Below, in pieces: positions 34,535 to 43,482 of a stretch of DNA of 64,000 nucleotides (position 1 is its first letter; every line of letters begins with the position of its first letter). Made by a program: the position numbers and the translations under genes. The notes below the pieces were generated by a model. It saw only the letters and a program-made list of their open reading frames with translations, was not told where the DNA came from and searched no databases. The stretch comes from Gracilibacillus alcaliphilus. Its GTDB lineage: Bacteria; Bacillota; Bacilli; Bacillales; Amphibacillaceae. The stretch spans positions 145,519 to 209,518 of the forward strand of contig NZ_JAFBFA010000006.1 of NCBI RefSeq assembly GCF_016909015.1. Direction: 5' to 3'.

Positions 34535-35346
34535 CAGCAGATGTAAAGCGATTAAGTCTCAATCAAATCACTACCGATCAATGGAATTTGCAGCAGGCTG
34601 TTGAGGGCTGTCTGCGGAATAATATCGGCTGGATTGCGGTGTGGCGCCATAAAATAGAAGAGATTGGATTAAAACAAGCAAAAAAACTAATTCATGACTC
34701 TGGCTTACAAGTATCTAGCATTTGCCGCGGGGGGATGTTCCCTGCAGCAACTGCTAAAGAACGGTCATTAAGAATTGATGATAATAAACGAGCGATTGAA
34801 GAAGCAGCTGAATTAGGGACAGATACACTAGTTCTTGTTTGCGGTCCAAGTGCGGACAGAGATATTGACAATGCTCGTGCACAAGTAGCGGATGGCATCG
34901 ATCAATTAGTACCCTATGCCAAAGAATATGGTGTAAAGCTGGCAGTAGAACCATTACACCCGATGTTTGCGGCTGATCGATCGGTGATTAATACATTAGA
35001 TCAAGCTACTACAATTGCAGAGCAGTATGATCCCACAGAAGTTGGGGTAATTGTTGACGTGTATCATGTCTGGTGGGATCCTAATCTTTATCCAGCTATT
35101 GAACGTGCGAAGGGGAGAGTTCTTGGTTTCCATGTCTCAGACTGGAAAGTACCAATGCCTGACATGTTTAAAGGCCGCGCTATGATGGGAGCTGGTGTGA
35201 TTGAAATCAACCGAATGCGCCAAGCCGTAGAACAAACGGGTTACCACGGTCCAATAGAGGTAGAGATTATTAATCAATCACTTTGGGATCGTGAGGGTGA
35301 TGAAGTATTAACAGAGATCAAGCAGCGTTTTATGGAACATGTCTAA
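34531..35346 (+). CDS. Sugar phosphate isomerase/epimerase family protein (TIM barrel)
   Basis: A 271-aa AP-endonuclease-2-like TIM barrel. Metal-ligand segments visible are LAVEPLHPMF (Glu), VIVDVYHVWWD (Asp, His), GFHVSDWK (His) and IEVEIINQ (Glu). It overlaps the DUF993 gene by 4 bases and is thus translationally coupled, and it is the last gene of the operon. It is likely an epimerase, dehydratase or hydratase acting between the oxidoreductase and the aldolase-like enzyme. It is not a close copy of the barrel at 254. Confidence 0.86.
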   Translation: MTADVKRLSLNQITTDQWNLQQAVEGCLRNNIGWIAVWRHKIEEIGLKQAKKLIHDSGLQVSSICRGGMFPAATAKERSLRIDDNKRAIEEAAELGTDTLVLVCGPSADRDIDNARAQVADGIDQLVPYAKEYGVKLAVEPLHPMFAADRSVINTLDQATTIAEQYDPTEVGVIVDVYHVWWDPNLYPAIERAKGRVLGFHVSDWKVPMPDMFKGRAMMGAGVIEINRMRQAVEQTGYHGPIEVEIINQSLWDREGDEVLTEIKQRFMEHV

Positions 35347-35476
35347 GTTTTTTATCCGTATTTATCGACAAAGTATTGATAACCAAAAAAACAAAGGCGA
35401 AGAAATGAAGATCGTCTATAATGTTACTGCGTTTGATTTTAGTAAAACCAGTAAGCAAAAAAAGAAGATAAAACAG

Positions 35477-35511
35477 GAAAGTTGGCGTCGTTTAATACCA
35501 TGCCAACTTTC
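35477..35511 (+). terminator. Probable terminator hairpin of the DUF993 operon
   Basis: GAAAGTTGGC (35477-35486) pairs perfectly with GCCAACTTTC (35502-35511) around a 15-nt loop. No T-run follows immediately, but TTTTTT occurs 9 bases later. Confidence 0.55.
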
Positions 35512-35790
35512 ACATACATATTTTTTCCTTCATAAGGGCAATGGGTGTTTTTGCTTTATCACAATGCTAATTGTCAGCAAGATCAAAACATTTACGATCG
35601 TTCTTTTCACTTTTCCTCATTCGTATATTTCCCCATGGTTAACATTTACGGAAATTCAGTTTCTGCTATCCAGCTAACCCTTTCTGCAATTTATCAAATA
35701 TGACTTTAAAATCTTTCTATATATATCCTGCTCATACTCACCAGATAATGGAACTAATCGGTTATTCCTTATTTTTCTAAGCTGTTATCC

Positions 35791-35913
35791 TCATACAGAC
35801 TTTTCTAGTTCAGTGATACGCTTTTTCGTTTGTAATAGCGTGTCTTGTATTCTGGATACCTCTTTTTCCTTTTCAGACATACCTAGTTTAGATACTTCTT
35901 CACAAATTCATTT
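35791..35913 (-). pseudogene. Decayed coding fragment (unidentified)
   Basis: On the minus strand an open run reads EEVSKLGMSEKEKEVSRIQD and continues as a charged, coiled-coil-like helix to KKRITELEKSV and a TGA stop. Stops and a frame change appear just upstream. The composition is protein-like, but it is only about 40 codons with no ribosome binding site, so it looks like the tail of a lost gene, possibly a regulator. The rest of 35347-36119 holds no supported gene, apart from a small hairpin at 35982-36005. Confidence 0.3.
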
Positions 35914-36119
35914 TCCTATGCAAAGAATAATTCTTTACCAGTCATGGAAGAAGTTATATGTTTTATCAAAAGATTTTTTAATCCTGACACACTAGATGTC
36001 AGGTTGGGTGCGTTATTCTTAAATTAGCTGAAATGAAAGGAGTTGGATACAATGAATCATATGATTTAATAAAATACGAATAGATAACAGATAAGTCTAT
36101 TGACAAGGAGAGAAAAAAG

Positions 36120-37013
36120 ATGAAACTGGATCGCTTGCTGGGTATTACGATGGAATTATTGACGAAAAAAAGAGTAACGGCTACGGAATTGGCTTCGAGG
36201 TTCGAGGTCTCCATTCGAACAATCTATCGTGATATTGAATTAATTAATCAATCTGGTATTCCAATTGCCTCTTTCTCTGGGACAGATGGCGGCTTTGAGA
36301 TAATGAAGGGTTTTTTCTTATCCAAGCAGCACTTCTCTATTGACGACTTTTCTGTTATCTACAGCCTCTTAGAGGGGATGGAAGGCGCTGTCGGCGGAAC
36401 GACATTTACATCTTTAGTCAATAAGCTTAGCAGTTTGCAGCCTGCATTGTTGGATGAAGGGCTTAAGAAAAAAATTGTTTTCGATACAAGCACTTCAGAA
36501 GAAGAGAAAGAGGTTCTCCCTCTCTTATTAGAAGCAATTGATCAATCAAGAAGAGTTGGATTCACTTATATAAATGCCTATGGACAAGTATCAGAGCGGA
36601 AAATTGAACCTTTAAATCTTTTATGGGAAGGAGGAACTTGGTATCTGGAAGGTTATTGTTTATTACGAAAAGCCAATCGTTATTTCCGCATTTCAAGGAT
36701 CACCAATCTCGACTTATTAGAAGAAACATTCATCCCGGGAGCAAAAACTATATCTTCGATTGATAAACAAGCAGGCGGTATCAATGTTCATCTCCGTTTT
36801 GATTTGACCGCACAGCCGAGAGTTTTTGAACAATTTCCAGGAGAATGCACATATTACGGGAATTTTGTTGATGTAAAAACGGTTTTCTATTCAAATGAGT
36901 ATGCTCTTTCTGTCATTTTAAGCTATGGCACTAAGGTTGAAATTCTTTCCCCAGATGGCTTAAAGCAAGATTTAATTGAAAAAATAAATGAGATTCGAAA
37001 GATGTATTTTTGA
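36120..37013 (+). CDS. WYL-domain transcriptional regulator (YafY-like)
   Basis: A 297-aa regulator with an N-terminal DeoR-type HTH_11 domain (LTKKRVTATELASRFEVSIR followed by TIYRDIELINQ) and a WYL ligand-sensing domain (EGGTWYLEGYCLLRKANRYFRISRI near 175-200). AAGGAG precedes the ATG. It lies 80 bases upstream of the NmrA-like reductase and the drug exporter, which it may control. WYL proteins sense small molecules or nucleic-acid ligands; the effector here is unknown. Confidence 0.88.
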   Translation: MKLDRLLGITMELLTKKRVTATELASRFEVSIRTIYRDIELINQSGIPIASFSGTDGGFEIMKGFFLSKQHFSIDDFSVIYSLLEGMEGAVGGTTFTSLVNKLSSLQPALLDEGLKKKIVFDTSTSEEEKEVLPLLLEAIDQSRRVGFTYINAYGQVSERKIEPLNLLWEGGTWYLEGYCLLRKANRYFRISRITNLDLLEETFIPGAKTISSIDKQAGGINVHLRFDLTAQPRVFEQFPGECTYYGNFVDVKTVFYSNEYALSVILSYGTKVEILSPDGLKQDLIEKINEIRKMYF

Positions 37014-37093
37014 CAAAATATCTGTTTAATCTTAAGTAACATTACAATGATATTCCACTTAGCAAATTAAACAAAACAAAGGAGCATGTATAA

Positions 37094-37915
37094 ATGACAA
37101 TTTTAGTGACAGGTGCTACAGGAACAGTAGGAAGACATGTGGTCGAACAACTTGTTAATAAAGATGTACAAGTAAGAGCGTTATCGCGCGACCCCAAAAG
37201 AGCTAATCTGCCAGAAGGTGTAGAGGTAGCAGCAGGAGATCTTATGTCCCCTGAAACGTTGATACCAGCGTTCCAAGATGTTACTGCATTATATTTAATT
37301 GCTTCCAGTGATCAGGCCGAAACGACGTTGGAAACCAATCCTCAGATCATTGATTTGGCAGAAAAGGCAGGGGTACAAAGAGTATCATTATTGACGGTGT
37401 ACGGTGATGGTCCAGTGGAACAGGCAATTAAAAACAGTCGTCTTGATTGGACATTCGTGCAACCGGTCGGATTTATGGCAAATGCGATTGATGACTGGCA
37501 GGAATCGATTCGAAATGAAGGGGTCGTTCGTAAACTTGGAGGCGATACACGAGGGGCCATTATCCATGAAGCTGACATTGCAGCAGTTTTTGTCGAAACA
37601 CTCCTTGAGAAAGGCCATCACGGAAACTTTTATACACTCACTGGCCCAGAAGCCCTCTCTACCATTGAACAAGTGGAGATCATTAGTAAAGCCATTGGTA
37701 AAGATATTAAATTTGAAGAATTAACGGAAGAAGAAGCGCGAAGTGCGTGGCAAGAGAAGGGGCACAATGAGGAAAGTATTGATTTTATGGTTCAAATGAG
37801 TAAAAACCCGCCTGAGATCGGTTATACTGTTTTACCAACGGTCGAAGAAATAACAGGACATCCGGCAAAAACATTTGCTGAATGGGTGTCTGAACATAAA
37901 AGCGATCTTATGTAA
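37094..37915 (+). CDS. NmrA-like NAD(P)-binding SDR family protein
   Basis: A 273-aa atypical short-chain dehydrogenase with the start ILVTGATGTVGRHVVEQL, the extended-SDR nucleotide motif, and a later TGPEALSTIEQVEIISKAIG segment typical of NmrA/quinone-oxidoreductase-2-like proteins. Such proteins act as redox sensors or NADPH-quinone reductases. AAAGGAG is before the ATG. It lies between the WYL regulator and the DrrAB-type exporter, suggesting a stress- or toxicant-response unit. Confidence 0.85.
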   Translation: MTILVTGATGTVGRHVVEQLVNKDVQVRALSRDPKRANLPEGVEVAAGDLMSPETLIPAFQDVTALYLIASSDQAETTLETNPQIIDLAEKAGVQRVSLLTVYGDGPVEQAIKNSRLDWTFVQPVGFMANAIDDWQESIRNEGVVRKLGGDTRGAIIHEADIAAVFVETLLEKGHHGNFYTLTGPEALSTIEQVEIISKAIGKDIKFEELTEEEARSAWQEKGHNEESIDFMVQMSKNPPEIGYTVLPTVEEITGHPAKTFAEWVSEHKSDLM

Positions 37916-37999
37916 TAGATCCTATTTCAATATGCCCTGGGTTATCTGCCAGGACATTCTTAAAAAATTCATATAAAAGACGAGAAGGAGCCCGCCAAA

Positions 38000-38950
38000 A
38001 TGCAATATGCAATAAAGGTGAATAACCTAAAAAAATCGTATAATGAAAATCAGGTGGTGAAGGGTATCAATTTGCAAGTAAAAAAAGGTGAGCTATTTGC
38101 CCTTCTCGGCCCAAACGGTGCCGGAAAAACAACCACCATCCACATGCTCTCGACTCTCCTGAAACCGGATGGAGGAACTGTGTTGATTGGAGGAGTAGAT
38201 GTTGTCAAAAATGCCAAAGACGTTCGAAAAAAAATAAGTCTTACAGGACAGTTTGCTGCCCTAGATGAAGGGTTGTCAGGTTTACAAAATTTAATGTTGA
38301 TTGCCAAACTTCATGGCTACTCCAATAAACAAGCTCGTTCAATAGCCAATACATTGACTCAATCCTTCGATCTATTTGAGGCCAGGAACCGTATGGTAGC
38401 AAATTATTCCGGGGGCATGCGGCGTCGATTGGACATTGCAGCAAGTATTGTCACACAACCGGATCTTATTTTTCTTGATGAGCCATCAACGGGACTAGAT
38501 CCCCAGAGTCGAATTCAAGTTTGGGAAGTAATCCGCTCGCTTCTAAAATTGGGTACGACTGTATTGTTAACCACTCAATATTTAGAAGAGGCTGATCAGT
38601 TGGCTGATCAAATCGCTGTCATTAATAAGGGTACAATCATTGCAGAAGGGACACCAAACGAACTGAAAGCTTCGGTTGGTGAAAAGACCCTATCGTTTCG
38701 GTTAACAAAACCGTATGAACATAAAAAGATTTGTAGCATTTTAGCCGATCAACACGCTTTAAGTGTATTTGAAGATGATGATCCCCTTGTTTTCAAGATA
38801 CCCGTAATAGAAACAAGACTTGCCAACGACGCGATTCATACACTTTTAGTCAATGAGGTTCCCCTTGATGAATTTGCATTGGGTGAACCAAGTCTGGACG
38901 AGGTGTTCCTAGCTTTAACAGAATCGAAACACGAGGAGGTTGTTCGATGA
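38000..38950 (+). CDS. ABC transporter ATP-binding protein, DrrA-like
   Basis: A 316-aa ATPase of the daunorubicin-resistance (DrrA) family. It has Walker A GPNGAGKTTTIHML (about 36-49), signature YSGGMRRRLDIAASI, Walker B LIFLDEPSTGLD and a DrrA-type C-terminal extension with LPLDEF-like segment VPLDEFALGEPSLDEVFLAL. GAAGGAG precedes the ATG. Its end overlaps the permease start by 4 bases. It should energise efflux of an antibiotic or lipid. Confidence 0.93.
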   Translation: MQYAIKVNNLKKSYNENQVVKGINLQVKKGELFALLGPNGAGKTTTIHMLSTLLKPDGGTVLIGGVDVVKNAKDVRKKISLTGQFAALDEGLSGLQNLMLIAKLHGYSNKQARSIANTLTQSFDLFEARNRMVANYSGGMRRRLDIAASIVTQPDLIFLDEPSTGLDPQSRIQVWEVIRSLLKLGTTVLLTTQYLEEADQLADQIAVINKGTIIAEGTPNELKASVGEKTLSFRLTKPYEHKKICSILADQHALSVFEDDDPLVFKIPVIETRLANDAIHTLLVNEVPLDEFALGEPSLDEVFLALTESKHEEVVR

Positions 38951-39771
38951 ACATAACAAAGAATTTAAGCGAATCATTGTTCACCTGGGATTCATCACCA
39001 AAAAGTACAGGTGCCTTAAAGGCTACACGAACCTTTATATGGAGAACTGTACAAAACACAAAGAATAACCTCTTCGGATATGTTTTTGAAGCCGTCCTGA
39101 GCCCTGTGATTATGCTGCTTATCTTTAGTTATTTGTTTGGTGGAGCCATTGCAGGATCAACTAATGAGTATATTCAATTCCTTTTGCCAGGAATCCTTAT
39201 TTTGACTGTCGTTCCCTTAACTGTCTACAGTGGAACAACCATATGTCTGGATATAACAAAAGGTGTTTTTAATCGGTTTCGAACCATGCCTTTTTGGCAG
39301 CCGGCAGCCATATTCGGGCCATTAATTACTGATGGACTAAGATATACCATTGCATTACTTTCTGCATTGGCTATAGGATTTCTACTGGGATTTCGTCCGG
39401 AAGGCGGCCTATTGGGAACAGTACTGGCCATATTATTTATTATTTTCTTCGCATTTAGCGTGAGTTGGATTATTTCGAGCATCGGTGTCATTGCCAAACG
39501 TCCAGAATCCGTATCGGGGTCGAGTATGATGCTTATTTATCCACTTATGTTTGCTAGTAATATTTTGGTAGATTCCGCTACGATGCCAAAATGGATTCAA
39601 GTTATCGTTGAACTGAACCCGATCAGTATTGTAACCTCTGCTGTGAGGGGATTAATGTCTGGAACTGCTACTACTGCTGAAATCTTAGGAGGTATAGCCA
39701 TATGCCTATTTTTTATCTTTGTTTTTGCACCGATAACCATTTATCTTTATCTCTCCAAGAACAATAGGTGA
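38947..39771 (+). CDS. ABC-2 type transporter permease, DrrB-like
   Basis: A 274-aa ABC-2 permease with six predicted helices and the conserved exporter region PLMFASNILVDSATMPKWIQ, then VIVELNPISIVTSAVRGLM. GAGGAGG lies upstream and the ATG overlaps the DrrA-like stop codon, so the two are coupled. Together they form an exporter, probably for a drug or antimicrobial. Confidence 0.92.
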   Translation: MNITKNLSESLFTWDSSPKSTGALKATRTFIWRTVQNTKNNLFGYVFEAVLSPVIMLLIFSYLFGGAIAGSTNEYIQFLLPGILILTVVPLTVYSGTTICLDITKGVFNRFRTMPFWQPAAIFGPLITDGLRYTIALLSALAIGFLLGFRPEGGLLGTVLAILFIIFFAFSVSWIISSIGVIAKRPESVSGSSMMLIYPLMFASNILVDSATMPKWIQVIVELNPISIVTSAVRGLMSGTATTAEILGGIAICLFFIFVFAPITIYLYLSKNNR

Positions 39772-39784
39772 GCAAATTAGACTG

Positions 39785-39828
39785 GACTGAGCAAAAGCTT
39801 TTGAAATTGTAATGGAAGCTGCTCAGTC
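39785..39828 (+). terminator. Hairpin after the DrrAB operon
   Basis: GACTGAGCA (39785-39793) pairs with TGCTCAGTC (39820-39828) 13 bases after the permease stop. There is no clear T-run, and a short frame of 44 codons (39812-39946, MEAAQSIVSKGSFLTMNADI...) begins inside it. That frame has protein-like composition but no ribosome binding site and is unidentified. Confidence 0.5.
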
Positions 39829-39981
39829 AATCGTTTCAAAAGGTAGTTTTTTAACAATGAATGCCGATATACGCAATCAAGGTGAAAAGGATGCTATTCG
39901 GCAGGAGTATAAGTATGTAACGTCATTTTTTCGGTATAACAAATAGCAAGTCTATTTATACTCAACAGCCCCATTGAACAG

Positions 39982-40530
39982 CTAGGGGGTTGCACTATTT
40001 TTTTCACCTAGAAATTCATCTTTTCGAATGGAGAAACCAAAATGCGGCATATCTACTCCATAATAATGCCGAATATCTCTTCCTCGCACCTTCATCCCAT
40101 TTTTTATCGCCACATTCATAGAAGCAATATTACTATCACGTATGATGGAATAGACTTCTTTACAACCTAATTGAAGAAATGCATATCTTTTAGCAGCCTG
40201 AGCAGCTTCAATCGCATAACCTTGGTGCCAGCAATCCTGCCGCAGCAGGTAGCCAATTTCAAGCACGGATTCCCCTTGAAAATGTTGATAAGTCAAGCCA
40301 CATTGTCCAATCATGTCACTGGTTTCTTTAAGAATCAACGCCCAAAGTCCATGACCATCTTGTTTGTATCTATCCAATTGATTGTGAAGCCAGGACAGTA
40401 CTTCCTCATCATTAAATGCATGTTCATAGGCATGCATAACTTCAGGATCTTGCAAAATATCAGCTAGCCTTTGATAGTCAGAGTGATCCATTTCCCTAGT
40501 ATAGAGACGTTCGGTTTCAAAGATTATCAT
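39982..40530 (-). CDS. GNAT family N-acetyltransferase (RimJ/RimL type)
   Basis: A 182-aa acetyltransferase that should move an acetyl group from acetyl-CoA to an amine on a small molecule or protein N-terminus. ETERLYTREMDHSDYQRLADIL, then WALILKETSDMIGQCGL, and IGYLLRQDCWHQGYAIEAAQ (CoA-binding motif A region) followed by VAIKNGMKV are typical. The ATG at 40530 follows GAGGGG on the minus strand; a 35-codon longer frame has no ribosome binding site. It converges with the exporter operon. Confidence 0.9.
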   Translation of the reverse strand: MIIFETERLYTREMDHSDYQRLADILQDPEVMHAYEHAFNDEEVLSWLHNQLDRYKQDGHGLWALILKETSDMIGQCGLTYQHFQGESVLEIGYLLRQDCWHQGYAIEAAQAAKRYAFLQLGCKEVYSIIRDSNIASMNVAIKNGMKVRGRDIRHYYGVDMPHFGFSIRKDEFLGEKNSATP

Positions 40531-40765
40531 AATTTGCCCCTCTCTATTAAATCTTATCATAAGATAAAAACGAATTGTTTCCTTTGTTTTGGAAAATAAG
40601 AATATTGTGACAAGGTACAGTATACAGTAAATCATAGCATAGAGGAGGTGTTGAGCAATATATGATCTGTTGTCAAGATAGAACTTGTCTGTTCAACATG
40701 ACTATAATACTAAAAAAAGGAATCTATTTCTTTACTCAATTTACTGGAACTCAAATCAAGATGGA

Positions 40766-40826
40766 TTGTTAAACAAAAGGAGGGACAGGAGCCATTTATG
40801 GATCTGTCCCTCTTCTTGTTTAACAA
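40766..40826. repeat. Long near-perfect palindrome in the intergenic region
   Basis: Arms 40766-40788 and 40804-40826 are complementary over about 23 bases except for two internal positions: TTGTTAAACAA pairs with TTGTTTAACAA, and GAGGGACAG with CTGTCCCTC. The loop is about 15 bases. No T-run follows on either strand and no gene is adjacent. It may be a miniature element or a hairpin RNA. The remainder of 40531-41229 contains only the regulatory sites listed. Confidence 0.55.
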
Positions 40827-41016
40827 ACATACTCCATCTCTATACGTATGAATTGGTTTATGGGTTTATGATCCGACAACTATCTTGTCTTTATATCTAA
40901 AATCAGGAATCATAAACAGCGCATAGATTTATTTGGCTATTACATTGTTTGAAGCGTTACCTAATGAAATTTTAAGTGAAAAAATATTGATTAATAAAAT
41001 CTAGCATGTTAACATT

Positions 41017-41067
41017 CTAGTATACTAGTTTAACAAGTATATGAATGGATTTTTGAAAGCGTTTCTA
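41017..41067 (+). promoter_or_regulatory. GntR/FadR-type operator and cre-like site upstream of the third importer
   Basis: CTAGTATACTAG (41017-41028) is a perfect 12-bp palindrome containing TAGTATACTA, which fits the FadR-subfamily consensus TNGTNNACNA. TTGAAAGCGTTTCTA (41053-41067) matches the cre consensus at 14 of 15 positions. Both lie 160-215 bases before the binding-protein gene. The GntR/FCD protein encoded at 45779 is a candidate binder of the first. Confidence 0.55.
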
Positions 41068-41229
41068 TTTAGGGGGTGTTAAAGTACATCAAGTGTTTAT
41101 ACCTTATTAATATTTGTGAGATCTCTACTAGTTAGAACTTATGATCAGTAAGTGCTGAAATTAATAAAGAGTAACACCACTTAATAAATGAGCTGGAAGT
41201 ATTAAATCATATTGTTGGAGGGATGTACT

Positions 41230-42525
41230 GTGAGATATAAAAACAAGTTACTATTTTCATTTATGTTTCTATTGGCAATCGTTTTATTTGGCTGTCAACA
41301 AAATGATGGGAATGGTGGGTCTGAAGGCAATGTTTCACTTAGGGTTTTACATAGTTTTACTGGTTCCCAGCCCCAGGCTCCTGTTATAGAACCAGCTATT
41401 GAAGCATTCGATCAAACACATGACGATATCAGTTTAAATATTCAAACAGCCCCGGGTAATGACATTTTGGATCAATTAAGAACAGAGATGGCTGCTCAAG
41501 ATCCACCAGATGTTTTTACTCATTGGGGAATGAGGAGAACAGAAAATTATATAAAAAATGGGATTATTCCTGATATTACTGAATTAATTGAAGAAGATGA
41601 AGAATTAGAAGGTTTATATATTGATGGAGCATTTGACCCTGTTACCTACCAAGGGGGCATTTATGGTTTACCCTTTCAAGGATATAGCTACTATTTGATG
41701 ATAAATAAAGATTTGTTTGAAGAGCATAATGTGGAAATACCTACAACGTATGATGAGCTCAAAGAGGCAGTTGTACAGTTTAATGAAGCAGGTTTAATTC
41801 CATTTGCTGCAAATAATCATAGTGTCAGATATATGATGTTAACATGGTTTGCCCAGAAACAAACAGTAGAAGAATTAAGAGCCTATGCTACAGCAGAGGA
41901 AGAATTTGGCGAAGATTTATTAGAAGCAGCTGAAAAAGTACAAGAATTAGCTGCGTTAGGTGCATTTCCAGATGGGTATATGAGCTTAGAGACAGCGCAA
42001 TCTTTAGAGATATTTCATGCAGAACAGTCTCCTATGTTTTATCAGCATAGTTGGACAGTGGGATCGATTGATGAGGAATTACTCGATACTTATGAAGTTA
42101 TTCCATTTCCATTAGGCGATGAAGCATCAGAACCAACTGTGTTAGCCGGTACAGGCCATTTTGTTTATATGAGTCAAGAGGCATTCGATGACCCAGAAAA
42201 ACGTGAGGCTGCTTGGGAATTAATGAAAACGATTGCTGGACCAGATGTAGCGAAAGAGTTTATTGAGGATATTTCAAATAATACAGCACTAAATGTAGAC
42301 TATGATGAATCTAAACTTAATCCGATATTTAAACAAGTCTTAGATGAAATGAATAATGCAGAGAAATTATTGCCTTCCTATGAAGAAGATCTGTTTGCTT
42401 CTGCAGTAGAGGGAGAATACTGGCCGTTAACTGATGCCCTGTTATTAGGTGATATAACTCCTCAACAGTATGTAGATCAAATGAATGAATTAATAGCGGA
42501 AAATCCAAACATGCAATTTGATTAA
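41230..42525 (+). CDS. Sugar ABC transporter extracellular binding lipoprotein (CUT1)
   Basis: A 431-aa family-1 binding lipoprotein. The signal peptide ends in lipobox LFGC followed by QQNDGNGGSEG. Binding-protein features include DPPDVFTHWGMRRTENY, IYGLPFQGYSYYLMINKDLF and MFYQHSWTVGS. The GTG start at 41230 has TTGGAGGG upstream; the in-frame TTG codons at 41212 and 41215 lie in or before that site. It is the first gene of an operon with two permeases and a Gfo/Idh/MocA enzyme. Confidence 0.92.
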   Translation: MRYKNKLLFSFMFLLAIVLFGCQQNDGNGGSEGNVSLRVLHSFTGSQPQAPVIEPAIEAFDQTHDDISLNIQTAPGNDILDQLRTEMAAQDPPDVFTHWGMRRTENYIKNGIIPDITELIEEDEELEGLYIDGAFDPVTYQGGIYGLPFQGYSYYLMINKDLFEEHNVEIPTTYDELKEAVVQFNEAGLIPFAANNHSVRYMMLTWFAQKQTVEELRAYATAEEEFGEDLLEAAEKVQELAALGAFPDGYMSLETAQSLEIFHAEQSPMFYQHSWTVGSIDEELLDTYEVIPFPLGDEASEPTVLAGTGHFVYMSQEAFDDPEKREAAWELMKTIAGPDVAKEFIEDISNNTALNVDYDESKLNPIFKQVLDEMNNAEKLLPSYEEDLFASAVEGEYWPLTDALLLGDITPQQYVDQMNELIAENPNMQFD

Positions 42526-42587
42526 ATAAAAAGGACAGAAGTAGACAATACTGCTTTTACTTCTGTTCAAACAAAGAGGTGGTTGAT

Positions 42588-43454
42588 TTGGTTCGCCAAA
42601 AAACACTGGCAATCATTTGTTTCACATTGCCTACTTTAGCTTTCTATATATACTTTTTTCTAACTCCCGTGTTTGATACTGTGTACAATAGCTTATTTGA
42701 ATGGGATGGAATATCAGACAAATTATTTTTATTTTTGGGGAATTATCTAGAATTACTGCAAGATCCAATTTTTTATAAAGCATTAGGAAATACATTTTAC
42801 TGGGTTCTGTTGGTTATTATACTTCAGATTCCGCTTGGTTTCTTCTTAGCTTACTTTATTTATCAAAAAGTAAAAGCATTTAAATTACTTAGAACGGTGT
42901 ATTTCATTCCTGTTATTGCTTCAGCAGTTGCTGTTTCCCTTGCTTTTTCATTTATATATGAAGCGCAATTTGGAATCCTTAATAGTTTTTTAAAGCTGAT
43001 TGGTTTGGAACAATATACCACAGCATGGTTACAAGATCCAAACACTGCAATGACAGCAGTCTCTTTACCGTTTGTATGGAATTATGTAGGTTTAATGATG
43101 GTCGTATTATATTCTGGGTTGCAATCTGTTCCAGACGAATTGATTGAAGCTTCTGAAATAGATGGAGTGAATGCACTGCAAAAAATATGGTATGTGATTT
43201 TACCTTCTTTACGAAATGTTTTAGTAATTTGTCTAGTTCTAGGAATCTCTTATGCGTTTAAACAATTTGATTATGTTTTGTTACTAACAAACGGTGGTCC
43301 TGTCCATCTAACGGAGGTTACCGGAACTTATATGTACAAACAAGGTTTTAGTGAAGCCAGATATGGTTATGGAAATGCAATTGCGATTACCATGATGTTT
43401 ATTGTTATTGTGTTTACTCTAATCATCAATAAAGTTTTACAGCCAAAAGACTAG
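42588..43454 (+). CDS. Sugar ABC transporter permease, MalF-type
   Basis: A permease of about 288 aa with six helices and EAA loop IEASEIDGVNALQKIWYVIL. The start is uncertain: AAAGAGGTGG lies well placed for the TTG at 42588, while a GTG at 42579 overlaps that site. It follows the binding-protein gene and precedes the second permease by 28 bases. Confidence 0.9.
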   Translation: MVRQKTLAIICFTLPTLAFYIYFFLTPVFDTVYNSLFEWDGISDKLFLFLGNYLELLQDPIFYKALGNTFYWVLLVIILQIPLGFFLAYFIYQKVKAFKLLRTVYFIPVIASAVAVSLAFSFIYEAQFGILNSFLKLIGLEQYTTAWLQDPNTAMTAVSLPFVWNYVGLMMVVLYSGLQSVPDELIEASEIDGVNALQKIWYVILPSLRNVLVICLVLGISYAFKQFDYVLLLTNGGPVHLTEVTGTYMYKQGFSEARYGYGNAIAITMMFIVIVFTLIINKVLQPKD

Positions 43455-43482
43455 TTTCTTTAACGGAAGGAGGTAACTATTT

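Noticed and set aside
35339..35677. 112-aa frame at the end of the DUF993 operon
   Set aside because: It overlaps the previous gene's stop region and the terminator hairpin, and its composition is low-complexity. It reads as intergenic sequence.
35813..35995. 60-aa plus-strand frame
   Set aside because: It is antisense to the better coding-like run on the minus strand and has no start signals.
40685..40900. 71-aa frame across the 40.77 kb palindrome
   Set aside because: It is created by the palindrome and has no ribosome binding site or recognisable motif.
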